Made by a program: the position numbers and the translations under genes. A stretch of DNA of 64,000 nucleotides. It comes from SB25 sp029560875. GTDB lineage: Bacteria; Bacteroidota; Bacteroidia; Bacteroidales; Tenuifilaceae. The DNA lies in NCBI GenBank assembly GCA_035388225.1, contig DAOOPM010000001.1:1-64000 (forward strand), given 5' to 3'. Of the stretch, positions 17,727 to 26,440 are shown one piece after another (position 1 is the stretch's first letter; each line of letters begins with the position of its first letter). The notes under the pieces are model-generated. The model was not told the DNA's origin. It ran no database searches and saw only the letters and a program-made list of their open reading frames with translations.

Positions 17727-17737
17727 ATTTTACAGAT

Positions 17738-18682
17738 TTATAAGATATTTTTACAAAATGGATGATAATCGCCAACCAAACCAAGTGGCGAGGTGTTTCT
17801 TATGCTATAAACTGTTTGTATCGATTTTTTTGCATCGGCTAAACCAAACCCATTTCCAGCCAATATTCCCTTGTAACTATTGGTATGCAAATCGGTAAAA
17901 CCCTCGCTGAATTCTAACTCCTGATTTTCAATAGTAATAGAACGGAATGTGCGTTGTCCTTTATCCTTAATATTCTGAGGAATATCGTTATAATCAACAC
18001 TTAAAAACCAACGTACCCTAGCCCTTTCGAGTTCCAAGTATCCTGCAGCCTTGTCGGGGTTTGATACATGAACTTTATTATCCTTAACATCACCAAAAAT
18101 CCAAGTAAGCATATCAAAAAAATGCACACCAATATTGGTGGCTACTCCGCCCGACTTTTGAATATCACCCTTCCACGAGATAAAATACCAACGCCCACGA
18201 CTAGTGATGTAGGTTAAATCTATATCATAAATTTTATCCTTTGGTCCCTGCTCAATTCTATTTTTAAGTTCTATAATGGCAGGGTGCAATCGTAACTGTA
18301 GAATAGTGTTTACTTTTCGACCAGTTTCTTGCTCAATCTCCTGTAAAGCATCAATATTCCATGGATTCAAAACAATTGGTTTTTCACATATGGCATCAGC
18401 CCCATGGCGAAGAGCAAAACGGATATGAGAATCGTGCAAATAGTTTGGAGTACAAATACTTACATAATCTATTTTAGTTCCTTGGCGTTTTAATTTGTCA
18501 ATATGCCTATCGAAACGCTCATACTCTACAAAAAAATCAGCATTAGGGAAATGACTATCCATAATTCCAACACAATCATGCTTATCAAGGGCCGCAAGCA
18601 AATTATTATTGGTTTCCTTTATAGCTTTTAAATGACGCGGTGCAATAAACCCAGCAGCACCAATTAATGCAAAATTCTTCAT
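17738..18682 (-). CDS. Gfo/Idh/MocA oxidoreductase, WbpB/WlbA-like
   Basis: The 314-residue protein has an N-terminal Rossmann domain (LIGAAGFIAPRHLKAI), the family hallmark EKP (in ICEKPIVLNP) and the histidine-bearing NIGVHFFDMLTWIFG in the C-terminal domain. WbpB/WlbA enzymes oxidise C3 of UDP-GlcNAcA to the 3-keto sugar, regenerating NAD+ with 2-oxoglutarate. The flanking acetyltransferase, aminotransferase and 6-dehydrogenase genes are exactly the rest of that pathway, so the assignment is much firmer than the family alone would allow. It lies 3 bp after the acetyltransferase stop, indicating tight coupling. Confidence 0.9.
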   Translation of the reverse strand: MKNFALIGAAGFIAPRHLKAIKETNNNLLAALDKHDCVGIMDSHFPNADFFVEYERFDRHIDKLKRQGTKIDYVSICTPNYLHDSHIRFALRHGADAICEKPIVLNPWNIDALQEIEQETGRKVNTILQLRLHPAIIELKNRIEQGPKDKIYDIDLTYITSRGRWYFISWKGDIQKSGGVATNIGVHFFDMLTWIFGDVKDNKVHVSNPDKAAGYLELERARVRWFLSVDYNDIPQNIKDKGQRTFRSITIENQELEFSEGFTDLHTNSYKGILAGNGFGLADAKKSIQTVYSIRNTSPLGLVGDYHPFCKNIL

Positions 18683-18685
18683 AGT

Positions 18686-19264
18686 TTATTCAATTCTAGA
18701 AACATTTTCTCCTTCTAACCTATATTTCTGTCCACTCTCAGGACAAATTGCAATGTTATTCTCATCAAATTCAAGCCTATGTCCAAATTCACTCATCCAG
18801 CCAATCTGACGGCTAGGATTGCCAACCACTAAAGCATAGGACTTAACATCTTTCGTAACCACAGCACCTGCTCCAACAAAACTATATTCACCTAAAGTAA
18901 TACCACACACAATAGTTGCATTTGCACCAATTGTTGCCGATTTCTTTACATGCGTTTTCATATACTCGCTTTTGCGATTAACAGCGCTACGCGGATTTAT
19001 TACATTAGTAAAAACCATTGATGGACCTAAGAAAACATCATCGTCGCAAATAACACCAGTATATATCGACACATTGTTCTGCACCTTTACATTCTTACCT
19101 AAAGTTACGCCAGGAGATACTACCACATTTTGCCCAATATTGCAATTTTCGCCAATTACACATCCAGTCATAATATGGCTAAAGTGCCAAATCTTTGTTC
19201 CTCTGCCTACCTCAGAACCACTATCTATTACGGCGGTTTCATGAGCAAAAAAGTTTGTTTCCAT
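18686..19264 (-). CDS. N-acetyltransferase with hexapeptide repeats, WbpD/WlbB-like
   Basis: This 192-residue left-handed beta-helix acetyltransferase carries many hexapeptide turns (for example VGRGTKIWHF, IGENCNIGQN and VVSPGVTLGK). WbpD/WlbB acetylates the 3-amino group of UDP-2-acetamido-3-amino-2,3-dideoxy-glucuronate from acetyl-CoA, giving UDP-GlcNAc(3NAc)A. The frame extends to 19342, but the ATG at 19264 gives the normal N-terminus (METNFFAHETAVID), and the longer reading would overlap the upstream aminotransferase gene. It lies between the aminotransferase and oxidoreductase genes of the same pathway. Confidence 0.9.
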   Translation of the reverse strand: METNFFAHETAVIDSGSEVGRGTKIWHFSHIMTGCVIGENCNIGQNVVVSPGVTLGKNVKVQNNVSIYTGVICDDDVFLGPSMVFTNVINPRSAVNRKSEYMKTHVKKSATIGANATIVCGITLGEYSFVGAGAVVTKDVKSYALVVGNPSRQIGWMSEFGHRLEFDENNIAICPESGQKYRLEGENVSRIE

Positions 19265-19289
19265 CCGTATAAATTTTATCAAATATAGT

Positions 19290-20429
19290 TTATTTGAAAA
19301 ACGAAAGTACCTTATCGCAAATAAAATTAAGGGTCGCCTCATCCATTTCGGTATGCATAGGTAATGAAATTACACTATTTGCAAGGGAATCGGACACTGG
19401 ATAAGATGAATTACCATTAAAAGTTCGATAAGGTTCAAAAGCTTTCTGTATATGTAGAGGAACTGGATAATAAACCATTGATGGTATTCCGAATGAGGCC
19501 AAGTGCTTTATTAAATCATCTCTATTGGCATCTATAACTCTAAGTGTGTATTGATGAAAAATATGATTACTCCATTTTACCCGGTTAGGGACAACCAAAT
19601 GGGAACAGGACTTTAACTTAGAATCGTAAAAATCGGCAGCAGATATTCTTGCAGTATTGTACTGCTCAAGGTATTTAAGTTTAATGGAGAGTATGGCAGC
19701 CTGAATTGTATCGAGCCTTGAGTTAACTCCTATCCTATCATGATGATAACGCACTTTCATTCCATGGTTTGCAATAGAGCGAATTTCGTTGGCTAAATCG
19801 TCATTATTGGTAAATAATGCACCACCATCACCATAGCATCCAAGATTTTTAGAGGGGAAAAACGAGGTAGTTCCAATATCGCCAATGGTCCCTGCTTTTA
19901 CTGTTGTTCCGTTAGCCAAATAGTAATTGGAGCCTAATGCTTGAGCATTATCCTCAACAACAAAAATGTTATGTTTATTGGCAATACGCATTATTTCATC
20001 CATATTGGCGCATTGTCCAAATAGGTGAACAGGTATAATTGCCTTTGTTTTAGGAGTTATAGCCTCCTCCAATTTCTTTATATCAATTGTAAAACTAGTA
20101 GGATCAACATCTACTAAAACAGGAATCATGCCTAAAAGAGCAACAACCTCCACTGTTGCTATAAAAGTAAAATCGGGAGTAATAACCTCATCTCCAGGCT
20201 TTAGCCCCAAAGCCATTAGTGCTATTTGTAAAGCATCGGTACCATTTGCACACCCGATAACGTGTTTTACACCAAGGTATTTTGCTAAATCATCTTGAAA
20301 TTGATTAACCTCTTTACCTTTTATAAATGCAGCGCTATCTATTACTTGATGAATTGCTGTATCAATTTCTGATTTAATTTTGTTGTATTGACCTTTAAGG
20401 TCGCACATCTGAATATTCCTGTTTTCCAT
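19290..20429 (-). CDS. DegT/DnrJ/EryC1 aminotransferase, WbpE/WlbC-like
   Basis: This 379-residue PLP-dependent aminotransferase has the cofactor lysine at Lys194 in SFFPSKNLGCYGDGG, Asp160 in VVED contacting the pyridine ring, and ANGTDALQIAL binding the phosphate. WbpE/WlbC transfers an amino group from glutamate to the 3-keto sugar made by the WbpB-type enzyme, which also resupplies the 2-oxoglutarate that enzyme uses. The ATG at 20429 (MENRNIQMCDLKGQY) is preferred to an upstream start at 20462, which lies in the terminator of rny. It is the first gene of the nucleotide-sugar block. Confidence 0.9.
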   Translation of the reverse strand: MENRNIQMCDLKGQYNKIKSEIDTAIHQVIDSAAFIKGKEVNQFQDDLAKYLGVKHVIGCANGTDALQIALMALGLKPGDEVITPDFTFIATVEVVALLGMIPVLVDVDPTSFTIDIKKLEEAITPKTKAIIPVHLFGQCANMDEIMRIANKHNIFVVEDNAQALGSNYYLANGTTVKAGTIGDIGTTSFFPSKNLGCYGDGGALFTNNDDLANEIRSIANHGMKVRYHHDRIGVNSRLDTIQAAILSIKLKYLEQYNTARISAADFYDSKLKSCSHLVVPNRVKWSNHIFHQYTLRVIDANRDDLIKHLASFGIPSMVYYPVPLHIQKAFEPYRTFNGNSSYPVSDSLANSVISLPMHTEMDEATLNFICDKVLSFFK

Positions 20430-20446
20430 AGTTATACAATGTTTAA

Positions 20447-20472
20447 AGCAAAAAGCCTGCAACCGCAGGCTT
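20447..20472 (-). terminator. Terminator after rny
   Basis: On the minus strand AAGCCTGC/GCAGGCTT closes a 4-nt loop and is followed by a short T-run. It starts 8 bp after the rny stop and separates rny from the nucleotide-sugar block. Confidence 0.82.
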
Positions 20473-20479
20473 AAGTTAT

Positions 20480-22015
20480 TTATTTAGCGTAACTTATGGC
20501 TCGGGTTTCCCGAATGACCGTAATTTTCACTTGACCAGGATATGTCATTTCATCCTGTATCTTTTTGGCAATCTCAAATGATAGTTTATTTGCTTCATCG
20601 TCGGAAATCTTTTCACTTCCAACAATTACACGTAATTCTCTACCTGCTTGAATTGCGAATGTTTTGAGAACTCCGGGATAGGACAACGCCATATCCTCCA
20701 TCTCCTTCAAACGCTTAATATAAGATTCTACCACCTCACGACGCGCACCAGGACGAGCGCCAGAAATAGCATCGCAAACTTGAACAATCGGCGCAAACAA
20801 GGTTGTCATCTCTACTTCGTCGTGGTGAGAACCAATGGCGTTGCAAATCTCTGGTTTCTCTTTATACTTCTCAGCCAATTTCATACCCAAAACTGCGTGT
20901 GGCAATTCAGGCTCATCATCGGGCACCTTACCTATATCGTGTAATAACCCTGCACGTTTAGCAACTTTTGGATTTAACCCTAGTTCTGATGCCATGATAG
21001 CACAAAGGTTTGCCACCTCGCGCGAGTGCTGCAGTAGATTTTGTCCGTAAGAGGAACGATACTTCATTTTACCGACCAAACGAATTAACTCAGGATGCAA
21101 ACCATGGATACCTAAATCAATAGTTGTGCGTTTACCTACCTCTACAATTTCGTCTTCAACCTGTTTTTGTACTTTTTGAACAACCTCCTCAATGCGTGCA
21201 GGGTGAATCCTACCATCGGTAACGAGCTGGTGTAAAGCCAAACGGGCAATTTCCCTACGAACAGGATCGAAAGCTGAAAGGATAATAGCCTCAGGGGTAT
21301 CGTCAACAATAATTTCAACGCCAGTTGCTGCTTCTAAAGCACGAATATTCCTACCCTCGCGTCCAATAATTCTACCCTTAATTTCGTCAGAATCAATATT
21401 GAAAACCGTAACCGAGTTTTCAATTGCAGCCTCTGTGGCAACACGCTGAATGGTTTGAACTACAATTCTCTTAGATTCCTTAGCTGCAGTCATTTTGGCT
21501 TCATCAACAATCTCATTGATGTATGACATCGCAGAAGTTCTAGCCTCAGCCTTCAACGATTCAATTAATTGTGTTTTAGCATCTTCTGCAGAAAGACCCG
21601 AAATAGCCTCTAACTTATCAACCTGAGTTTTATGCATTTTGTCCAGCTCCTCTGAACGCTTTTCAATAAGTTCCACCTGAGCATTCAAATTCTCTCGAAT
21701 AACATCTACCTCCTTATGCTTACGTTGAAGTTCCTCAATTTTTTGAGTTATAAGCACCTCTCGTTGCTTAATCTTATTCTCAGTTTGGGCTATTCTTGAG
21801 TTTTTCTCAGTTATAACTTTCTCGTGTTCAGTTTTGAGCTGTAAGAACTTCTCTTTAGCTTGTAAAATCTTTTCTTTTCTAATTACCTCTGCCTCTGTTT
21901 CTGCTTCTTGTACAATCTTATTGCGCTTGCTTGCAAGCAACTTGCTCCAAAGCAAGTACGATAAAAACCCACCTAGTATGAAGGTTGAGGCTGCAATTAT
22001 GATGTTTATTCCCAT
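20480..22015 (-). CDS. rny: Ribonuclease Y
   Basis: This membrane-anchored endoribonuclease starts bulk mRNA decay. The 511-residue protein has an N-terminal membrane helix (about 4-22), a long charged coiled coil (about 25-190), a KH domain with GRIIGREGRNIRALE (about 220-235) and an HD domain with LLHDIGK supplying metal ligands. Length and order match the family. The frame extends to 22054, but the ATG at 22015 (MGINIIIAAS) begins the membrane helix. The gene follows zapA and a 6S-like RNA, and its own terminator lies 8 bp beyond the stop. Confidence 0.96.
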   Translation of the reverse strand: MGINIIIAASTFILGGFLSYLLWSKLLASKRNKIVQEAETEAEVIRKEKILQAKEKFLQLKTEHEKVITEKNSRIAQTENKIKQREVLITQKIEELQRKHKEVDVIRENLNAQVELIEKRSEELDKMHKTQVDKLEAISGLSAEDAKTQLIESLKAEARTSAMSYINEIVDEAKMTAAKESKRIVVQTIQRVATEAAIENSVTVFNIDSDEIKGRIIGREGRNIRALEAATGVEIIVDDTPEAIILSAFDPVRREIARLALHQLVTDGRIHPARIEEVVQKVQKQVEDEIVEVGKRTTIDLGIHGLHPELIRLVGKMKYRSSYGQNLLQHSREVANLCAIMASELGLNPKVAKRAGLLHDIGKVPDDEPELPHAVLGMKLAEKYKEKPEICNAIGSHHDEVEMTTLFAPIVQVCDAISGARPGARREVVESYIKRLKEMEDMALSYPGVLKTFAIQAGRELRVIVGSEKISDDEANKLSFEIAKKIQDEMTYPGQVKITVIRETRAISYAK

Positions 22016-22071
22016 AATAAATTTATTTAATGTTAATATATAAAAAACCCGCATTACGCCCTAATTTTATG

Positions 22072-22212
22072 TAGAAACCCCAATTCAACATGGGTGGAGC
22101 GGCCATCTGTGTCAGACTTCCAACGTCCCAAACAGGAATCCCGAACTAGCGGTGAAAAGGCCTGTCTTTGACAGAACGAGTCCTACTCCAAGTTTTGTAG
22201 TGTTGAGTTTCG
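22072..22212 (-). ncRNA. ssrS: 6S RNA candidate (ssrS)
   Basis: The 228-bp space between zapA and rny holds a promoter followed by a sequence that can fold into one long interrupted hairpin. GAAAC (22211-22207) pairs with GTTTC (22078-22074), TCAACA (22206-22201) with TGTTGA (22090-22085), and TGGAG with CTCCA further in; a local CTGTC-AAA-GACAG hairpin sits inside. Length of about 140 nt, a rod-like fold, an independent promoter and a position just after zapA are what is known for 6S RNA, which binds RNA polymerase holoenzyme. The 3' end is uncertain and could run to a T-run near 22042. Confidence 0.68.
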
Positions 22213-22241
22213 CAAAAATATTAAGGCAATAATGCGGGCAA
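22213..22241 (-). promoter_or_regulatory. -33/-7 promoter for the 6S-like RNA
   Basis: On the minus strand TTG (22241-22239) is followed after 18 bp by TATTTTTG (22220-22213), an exact -7 match. Transcription would start at about 22207-22210, exactly where the closing helix of the RNA begins. It abuts the 3' end of zapA. Confidence 0.7.
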
Positions 22242-22243
22242 TG

Positions 22244-22552
22244 CTATTTGAAAGAACTTAAGTTTTGCTTTTCAATATAGGAACCTAGCCATTCGTCCAA
22301 CTCCGATAATTCCTCTGTTACAGTTGTACTATCGAATTTTCCCTCACACTCAATAAGTTTAATCACAAACTGCAAGGCTGCCATAGCCAAAAAATCCTGA
22401 ACATCCTTATCGGTGTAGCGTTGCTTATACTGGAGAACTTTATCGTTAATCATTTTTGCTGCCTTGCGTATTTTCTCCTCATCAGATCTTTCAATCTTTA
22501 GTGGATAATACCTATCGGCAACATTTACTTTTATTGAAAATTTATCCTCCAT
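22244..22552 (-). CDS. zapA: Cell division protein ZapA
   Basis: This small cytoplasmic protein binds FtsZ and promotes bundling of protofilaments at the division ring. The 102-residue sequence has the N-terminal beta-strand/turn segment typical of ZapA (KVNVADRYYPLKIERSDEEKI, shown in part) followed by a long amphipathic helix (about 30-100). It lies 16 bp downstream of a coiled-coil gene, and the order coiled-coil gene, zapA, 6S RNA, rny supports the call. Both start (ATG at 22552) and stop are unambiguous. Confidence 0.93.
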   Translation of the reverse strand: MEDKFSIKVNVADRYYPLKIERSDEEKIRKAAKMINDKVLQYKQRYTDKDVQDFLAMAALQFVIKLIECEGKFDSTTVTEELSELDEWLGSYIEKQNLSSFK

Positions 22553-22568
22553 TATAGCAATACTTGGC

Positions 22569-22862
22569 CTATCTGTTTAGTAAAGCAATACATTTGTCAA
22601 TTTCCCGCACCATACGGTTAACCTTAATTTTGGCCTCGTGCACTTCAGCATCGGATGCCTCAACTGCCTTAGCCAACTTTAAGCGAGAATAACGTTCCTC
22701 AAGCTCTTGAAAAGCTTGCTCTTTGGCTTTAAGTTTATTCTCTAACTCAGCCTTTTGAGCTTTAAGCAATTCATAATCCTGCTTTATCCTCTCATAGGTA
22801 AAAACAAGTATCTGAATCTTTTGTTTAATTTTGCTACTTATTTCGCTTGTGTCAACGTTCAT
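22569..22862 (-). CDS. Small coiled-coil protein upstream of zapA
   Basis: This 97-residue, strongly charged helical protein has heptad-like spacing from about residue 20 to 70 (including LKAQKAELENKLKAKEQ) and a C-terminal helix ending REIDKCIALLNR. It has no signal peptide or enzyme motif. Its place as first gene of the zapA operon, behind a perfect -33/-7 promoter, suggests a division-associated partner comparable to ZapB. That function is inferred from context only. A general structural coiled coil is the alternative. Confidence 0.75.
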   Translation of the reverse strand: MNVDTSEISSKIKQKIQILVFTYERIKQDYELLKAQKAELENKLKAKEQAFQELEERYSRLKLAKAVEASDAEVHEAKIKVNRMVREIDKCIALLNR

Positions 22863-22880
22863 ATCTCATATAAAGTTCTA

Positions 22881-22910
22881 CAAAATTAATCATTGGTAAA
22901 TCAAAAACAA
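22881..22910 (-). promoter_or_regulatory. -33/-7 promoter for the zapA operon
   Basis: TTG (22910-22908) and TAATTTTG (22888-22881) on the minus strand are separated by exactly 19 bp. The start site would fall near 22874, about 12 nt before the first ATG. Confidence 0.72.
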
Positions 22911-23011
22911 AATTTTATGACACTAAGTGTAACGTTAATTGCTAAAAGTAAAAGAATTAGACTTTTAGGCTTTTAAAAAGCCGTAAACTATTCATAAGTC
23001 CTTTAAGATTT

Positions 23012-23019
23012 ATATATTT
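23012..23019 (+). promoter_or_regulatory. -7 box for the M23 peptidase gene
   Basis: TATATTTG matches TAnnTTTG exactly. Its last three bases (23017-23019) overlap an apparent TTG start codon at 23018-23020 region, which shows that the real start is the ATG at 23039. Confidence 0.55.
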
Positions 23020-23038
23020 GAGGGCTTTAAAACGGTTT

Positions 23039-24760
23039 ATGATGCAAAGGTTTCTCCGCTCAAAATTTTTAACATTATCATTAAGTATAGTTCTGTTTTA
23101 CAATTCATTACTTGGTCAAAACGTTGAACTATTCAACCCGCTTGCTATACCACTTGCAATATCGGGGTCATTTGGCGAAATTCGGACTGACCACTTTCAC
23201 TCTGGAGTCGATTTTAGAACTGCCGGTAAAACGGGTTATAGGATTTACGCTTCCGAAAAAGGCTTTGTGTCAAGAATTAAGGTTAGCCCTGTAGGTTTTG
23301 GAAAAACTATCTACATTGAACACCCCAATGGACTTACCACTGTTTACGCTCACCTTAATGGGTTTAGTGATAAAATTGCAAAGTATGTGGAGAGGGAGCA
23401 GTATGCACTGAAGTCGTTTGAGGTTGAATTCTTCCCTAAGAGAGATGAGATAACCGTTGAAAAAGGCGAAGTAATTGCGTTATCAGGCAACTCAGGATCG
23501 TCGGGAGGACCACATCTCCATTACGAGGTTAGGCATACCGCATCGCAAGCACCAATTGCTCCTTTAAAATTTTTCCCTAGTTGGAAAAGTGCCGACACTT
23601 CAGCCCCAACAATTAAAGCTGTTTATCTATATCAAATCGATAGTGTTGGCTACTTAATGGATAGCCTCAATCGCACTAACTTAAAATTTATTCGCAATAA
23701 GAATAACTACAAGGTTTCCGATACAATTTTAACTCAAGGCAGAATAGGCATAGGCGTTGAGGCATTTGACTTCATTAATGAGAATAGCAACCGTTGTGGC
23801 TTCCATCAAATAACACAAACCGTTAACAACCATTTGAGCTATACTCTAAATTTGGATTCGTTTTCGTTTGCCGAAACCAAGTATGTGAATAGCGTTATTG
23901 ATTACAGAACAAAAATACTGGCTAACGATGAAGTTGTTAAACTATGGAGTGATAACAACAATAAGTTCAGCGGATTAAAAACCGAAAATTCCAAGGGATT
24001 TATTGATATTGAAGCCAATAAAACCTACAGAATAAGCATTAAATTGGATGATCATTACAAAAACACATCTACCATTGAATTGATTATCAAAGGAGAACCT
24101 TTGCCTAACAACAATAAATTAACTACCATAAACGGCAAAGGAATACTACTAGACTACAAGAAAGAGCATATCATAAACACTGATAATTACGATATAATAA
24201 TTCCTAAAGATGCGCTATACCACAACATTATCTTCAATCATTCCATAAGTTCGAACGAAAAATATCAAAATATCTATCAGATAAACAGTTCAAAAGTTCC
24301 AATCCATAAACGTTTCACATTACGAATTAAACAACCGACATTAAATTCTAAACTTCTGGATAAATATTTTATTGCCTACCTAAATGGTAAAGGTCCAGAG
24401 TTCTGCGACACTAAACTTATAGACGGTACGCTCGAAACATCGTGCTCAAAATTTGGAAACTATGTTGTTGCAATGGACACGACTCCACCAAAAATAAAAC
24501 CTTTGAATATTGCCGATAAAATCAGAATTGAGAATGAGAGTCAAATCAGATTTCACGTAGAAGACAGTACGGGCATTTCAGGATATATAGGCTATATCGA
24601 TAACAACTGGGCTCTTTTTGAGTGGGATCCAAAAACAAACACACTACTCCATAACCTCAATGGTAATAAAACTGCAAAGCAAAAATGGCATTCGTTAAAA
24701 CTTGAGGTTATTGATAAACTAAACAATAAATCAGAATTCAAGTGTGAGTTTTTCTGGTAA
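23039..24760 (+). CDS. Secreted M23 family metallopeptidase
   Basis: This 573-residue exported protein carries an LytM/M23 zinc peptidase domain near its N-terminus, with the first ligands in HFHSGVDF and the HLHYE motif about 115 residues later. M23 enzymes cut peptidoglycan cross-bridges or stem peptides. The remaining 400 residues are beta-rich with no recognised catalytic motif. A signal sequence (FLTLSLSIVLFYNSLLG) follows a short basic region. The start is the ATG at 23039 or 23042; an upstream TTG lies in the promoter. It leads an apparent envelope operon with an acyltransferase and anmK. Confidence 0.9.
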   Translation: MMQRFLRSKFLTLSLSIVLFYNSLLGQNVELFNPLAIPLAISGSFGEIRTDHFHSGVDFRTAGKTGYRIYASEKGFVSRIKVSPVGFGKTIYIEHPNGLTTVYAHLNGFSDKIAKYVEREQYALKSFEVEFFPKRDEITVEKGEVIALSGNSGSSGGPHLHYEVRHTASQAPIAPLKFFPSWKSADTSAPTIKAVYLYQIDSVGYLMDSLNRTNLKFIRNKNNYKVSDTILTQGRIGIGVEAFDFINENSNRCGFHQITQTVNNHLSYTLNLDSFSFAETKYVNSVIDYRTKILANDEVVKLWSDNNNKFSGLKTENSKGFIDIEANKTYRISIKLDDHYKNTSTIELIIKGEPLPNNNKLTTINGKGILLDYKKEHIINTDNYDIIIPKDALYHNIIFNHSISSNEKYQNIYQINSSKVPIHKRFTLRIKQPTLNSKLLDKYFIAYLNGKGPEFCDTKLIDGTLETSCSKFGNYVVAMDTTPPKIKPLNIADKIRIENESQIRFHVEDSTGISGYIGYIDNNWALFEWDPKTNTLLHNLNGNKTAKQKWHSLKLEVIDKLNNKSEFKCEFFW

Positions 24761-24764
24761 TTAA

Positions 24765-24772
24765 TAACTTTG
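24765..24772 (+). promoter_or_regulatory. -7 box before the LpxL-like gene
   Basis: TAACTTTG is an exact match to TAnnTTTG, 5 bp after the M23 gene stop and 14 bp before the TTG start of the next gene. It would allow independent expression with a very short leader. Confidence 0.45.
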
Positions 24773-24785
24773 CAAAAAACATAGT

Positions 24786-25673
24786 TTGTTAACTCTATTC
24801 TACTTCATACTATTTCTCGCATCAATTTTACTGGTTGCCATTCAACCTTGGTGGATAATGTACAAGTATAGCAACGCAATGGCGTTTATACTGCACAAAG
24901 TAATTAAGTATAGAGTAAAAGTGACCCGCAGCAATCTTAGGCTCGCCTTCCCAGAAAAAAGTGAAGAAGAACTTGTGAATCTAGAGAAAGGGATCTACCA
25001 AAACTTAGCAGATATATCCGTAGAAGCCCTAAAGGGCTTTACTATGCGAAATAGTAAAATAATTAAAAGACATAAAATTCTAAATCCGGAATTACTTGAT
25101 TATTATTACAATAATGGACAAAGCGTTATTGGTGTTGCTGGGCATACAGGGAATTGGGAATGGGGCGCCATTTCCGCAGGAATCCAGTTAAAACACTACC
25201 CAATAGCAATTTACAAAGCATTGAGCAATAAACTAATCGATTGGTTTATGAAGTGGAATCGTTCCGTACGAGGAACACTTATGGCTCCAACTTCAAGTAC
25301 ATTTGACACGTTTAAAAAATATCAAAATCAGAAATGTATATACTTGCTGGTTGCTGACCAAAGTCCATCCAATACCTCATTATCCTACTGGATTAATTTC
25401 TTCAATATGGAAACAGCATGCATTCATGGGCCTGAAAAGTATGCAAAAATCCATAACTATCCTGTAATATTTATTGACATACAAAGGGTTAAAAGAGGTT
25501 TCTACGAAATTGAACTCACTACGCTGGTCGAAAATCCCAGAAAAATGGCCGATGGAGAACTAACCAAGCTATACATGAACAAGTTAGAAGAGGTAATTAG
25601 AAAAAATCCAGAAAATTGGCTTTGGTCGCATCGCCGTTGGAAACACCTAAGAACAACAAATACAGTTAATTAA
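24786..25673 (+). CDS. Lysophospholipid/lipid A acyltransferase (LpxL/HtrB family)
   Basis: This 295-residue inner-membrane enzyme has an N-terminal hydrophobic helix and the family HX4E motif in GHTGNWEWG (His about 118). It also has the LLVADQSPS segment and the C-terminal NPENWLWSHRRWK, a strong signature of LpxL/HtrB acyltransferases. It probably transfers a secondary acyl chain to a lipid A precursor. No ATG exists before codon 25, and the membrane helix is needed, so the TTG at 24786 is taken as the start. It follows the M23 gene by 25 bp, within a group of envelope genes. Confidence 0.88.
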   Translation: MLTLFYFILFLASILLVAIQPWWIMYKYSNAMAFILHKVIKYRVKVTRSNLRLAFPEKSEEELVNLEKGIYQNLADISVEALKGFTMRNSKIIKRHKILNPELLDYYYNNGQSVIGVAGHTGNWEWGAISAGIQLKHYPIAIYKALSNKLIDWFMKWNRSVRGTLMAPTSSTFDTFKKYQNQKCIYLLVADQSPSNTSLSYWINFFNMETACIHGPEKYAKIHNYPVIFIDIQRVKRGFYEIELTTLVENPRKMADGELTKLYMNKLEEVIRKNPENWLWSHRRWKHLRTTNTVN

Positions 25674-25744
25674 CATTTTAATTGCCATTATTAAAGAAAA
25701 TGGTTCTATATTTGGAGAGACAATACTATTTAAAACAAAATCCA

Positions 25745-26440
25745 ATGAAAAAGTTAATAATTTTCTCAATAATACTAGTAAGCATAGTAATTTCCGAAAG
25801 TACATTTGCCCAAAAATATCGAAAAAAGGAGGTTTCTCTCATCTCGTTGAAGTTAAACATCAACTCAGACTATAGGAGTAAAGTTGATGCTTATAGCGGT
25901 TACTTCAACGAACCTAAAAATAAGAATGCTAATAGGGTTGACAATCAGATAATTTACACTGCTTGGGATTTAATAAGCGAAAAACTTAAAAACGAAGTGG
26001 GAATGATACTTCTACCACTTGATGCTTATGGGAAAAAATTCTCGTACGACGACTATGGATTTCCAGATATTGGCATAAATAAAGCCCTCAACAAAGGGCA
26101 ATCAAAATACTACATTAAAATTGACATTGACCTTAGTCCTGAGTTCTCAGCAAAATACATTACCAAATCACAACCCGACTCCGCCAATCAAATTATTCAT
26201 CTTAAAAGTGATGAAATTAAACCAATACTTACTATCAACTTAACAATATACTCCGATAAGGGGATTATTCCGGTGGCTAACTGCACAGGTGATGCAACCA
26301 CTGAAGAAATTATTACCCTAGATCAATCATTCTTCGATGGAATAATCAACAACGACATCGACCCCAGTAAAAATACCTTGTATAATCTTATTGAGAAAGC
26401 ATCAAAAAAACTTATTATCAGCGTTTACTCCAACAAGTAA
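25745..26440 (+). CDS. Secreted protein of unknown function
   Basis: The 231-residue protein has a signal peptide (MKKLIIFSIILVSIVISESTFAQ, shown here only as a position: residues 1-23) and a globular, probably mixed alpha/beta mature part. No family is recognised and no catalytic motif stands out. The frame is open from 25682, but the ATG at 25745 starts the signal sequence. Its TAA overlaps the ATG of anmK (TAATG), so the two are translationally coupled, which suggests a cell-envelope role alongside the M23 peptidase and acyltransferase upstream. Confidence 0.75.
   Translation: MKKLIIFSIILVSIVISESTFAQKYRKKEVSLISLKLNINSDYRSKVDAYSGYFNEPKNKNANRVDNQIIYTAWDLISEKLKNEVGMILLPLDAYGKKFSYDDYGFPDIGINKALNKGQSKYYIKIDIDLSPEFSAKYITKSQPDSANQIIHLKSDEIKPILTINLTIYSDKGIIPVANCTGDATTEEIITLDQSFFDGIINNDIDPSKNTLYNLIEKASKKLIISVYSNK

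Noticed and set aside
24786..25673. ATG at codon 25 as start of the LpxL-like gene
   Set aside because: It would remove the N-terminal membrane helix conserved in the family; the TTG at 24786 is preferred even though it is a weaker codon.
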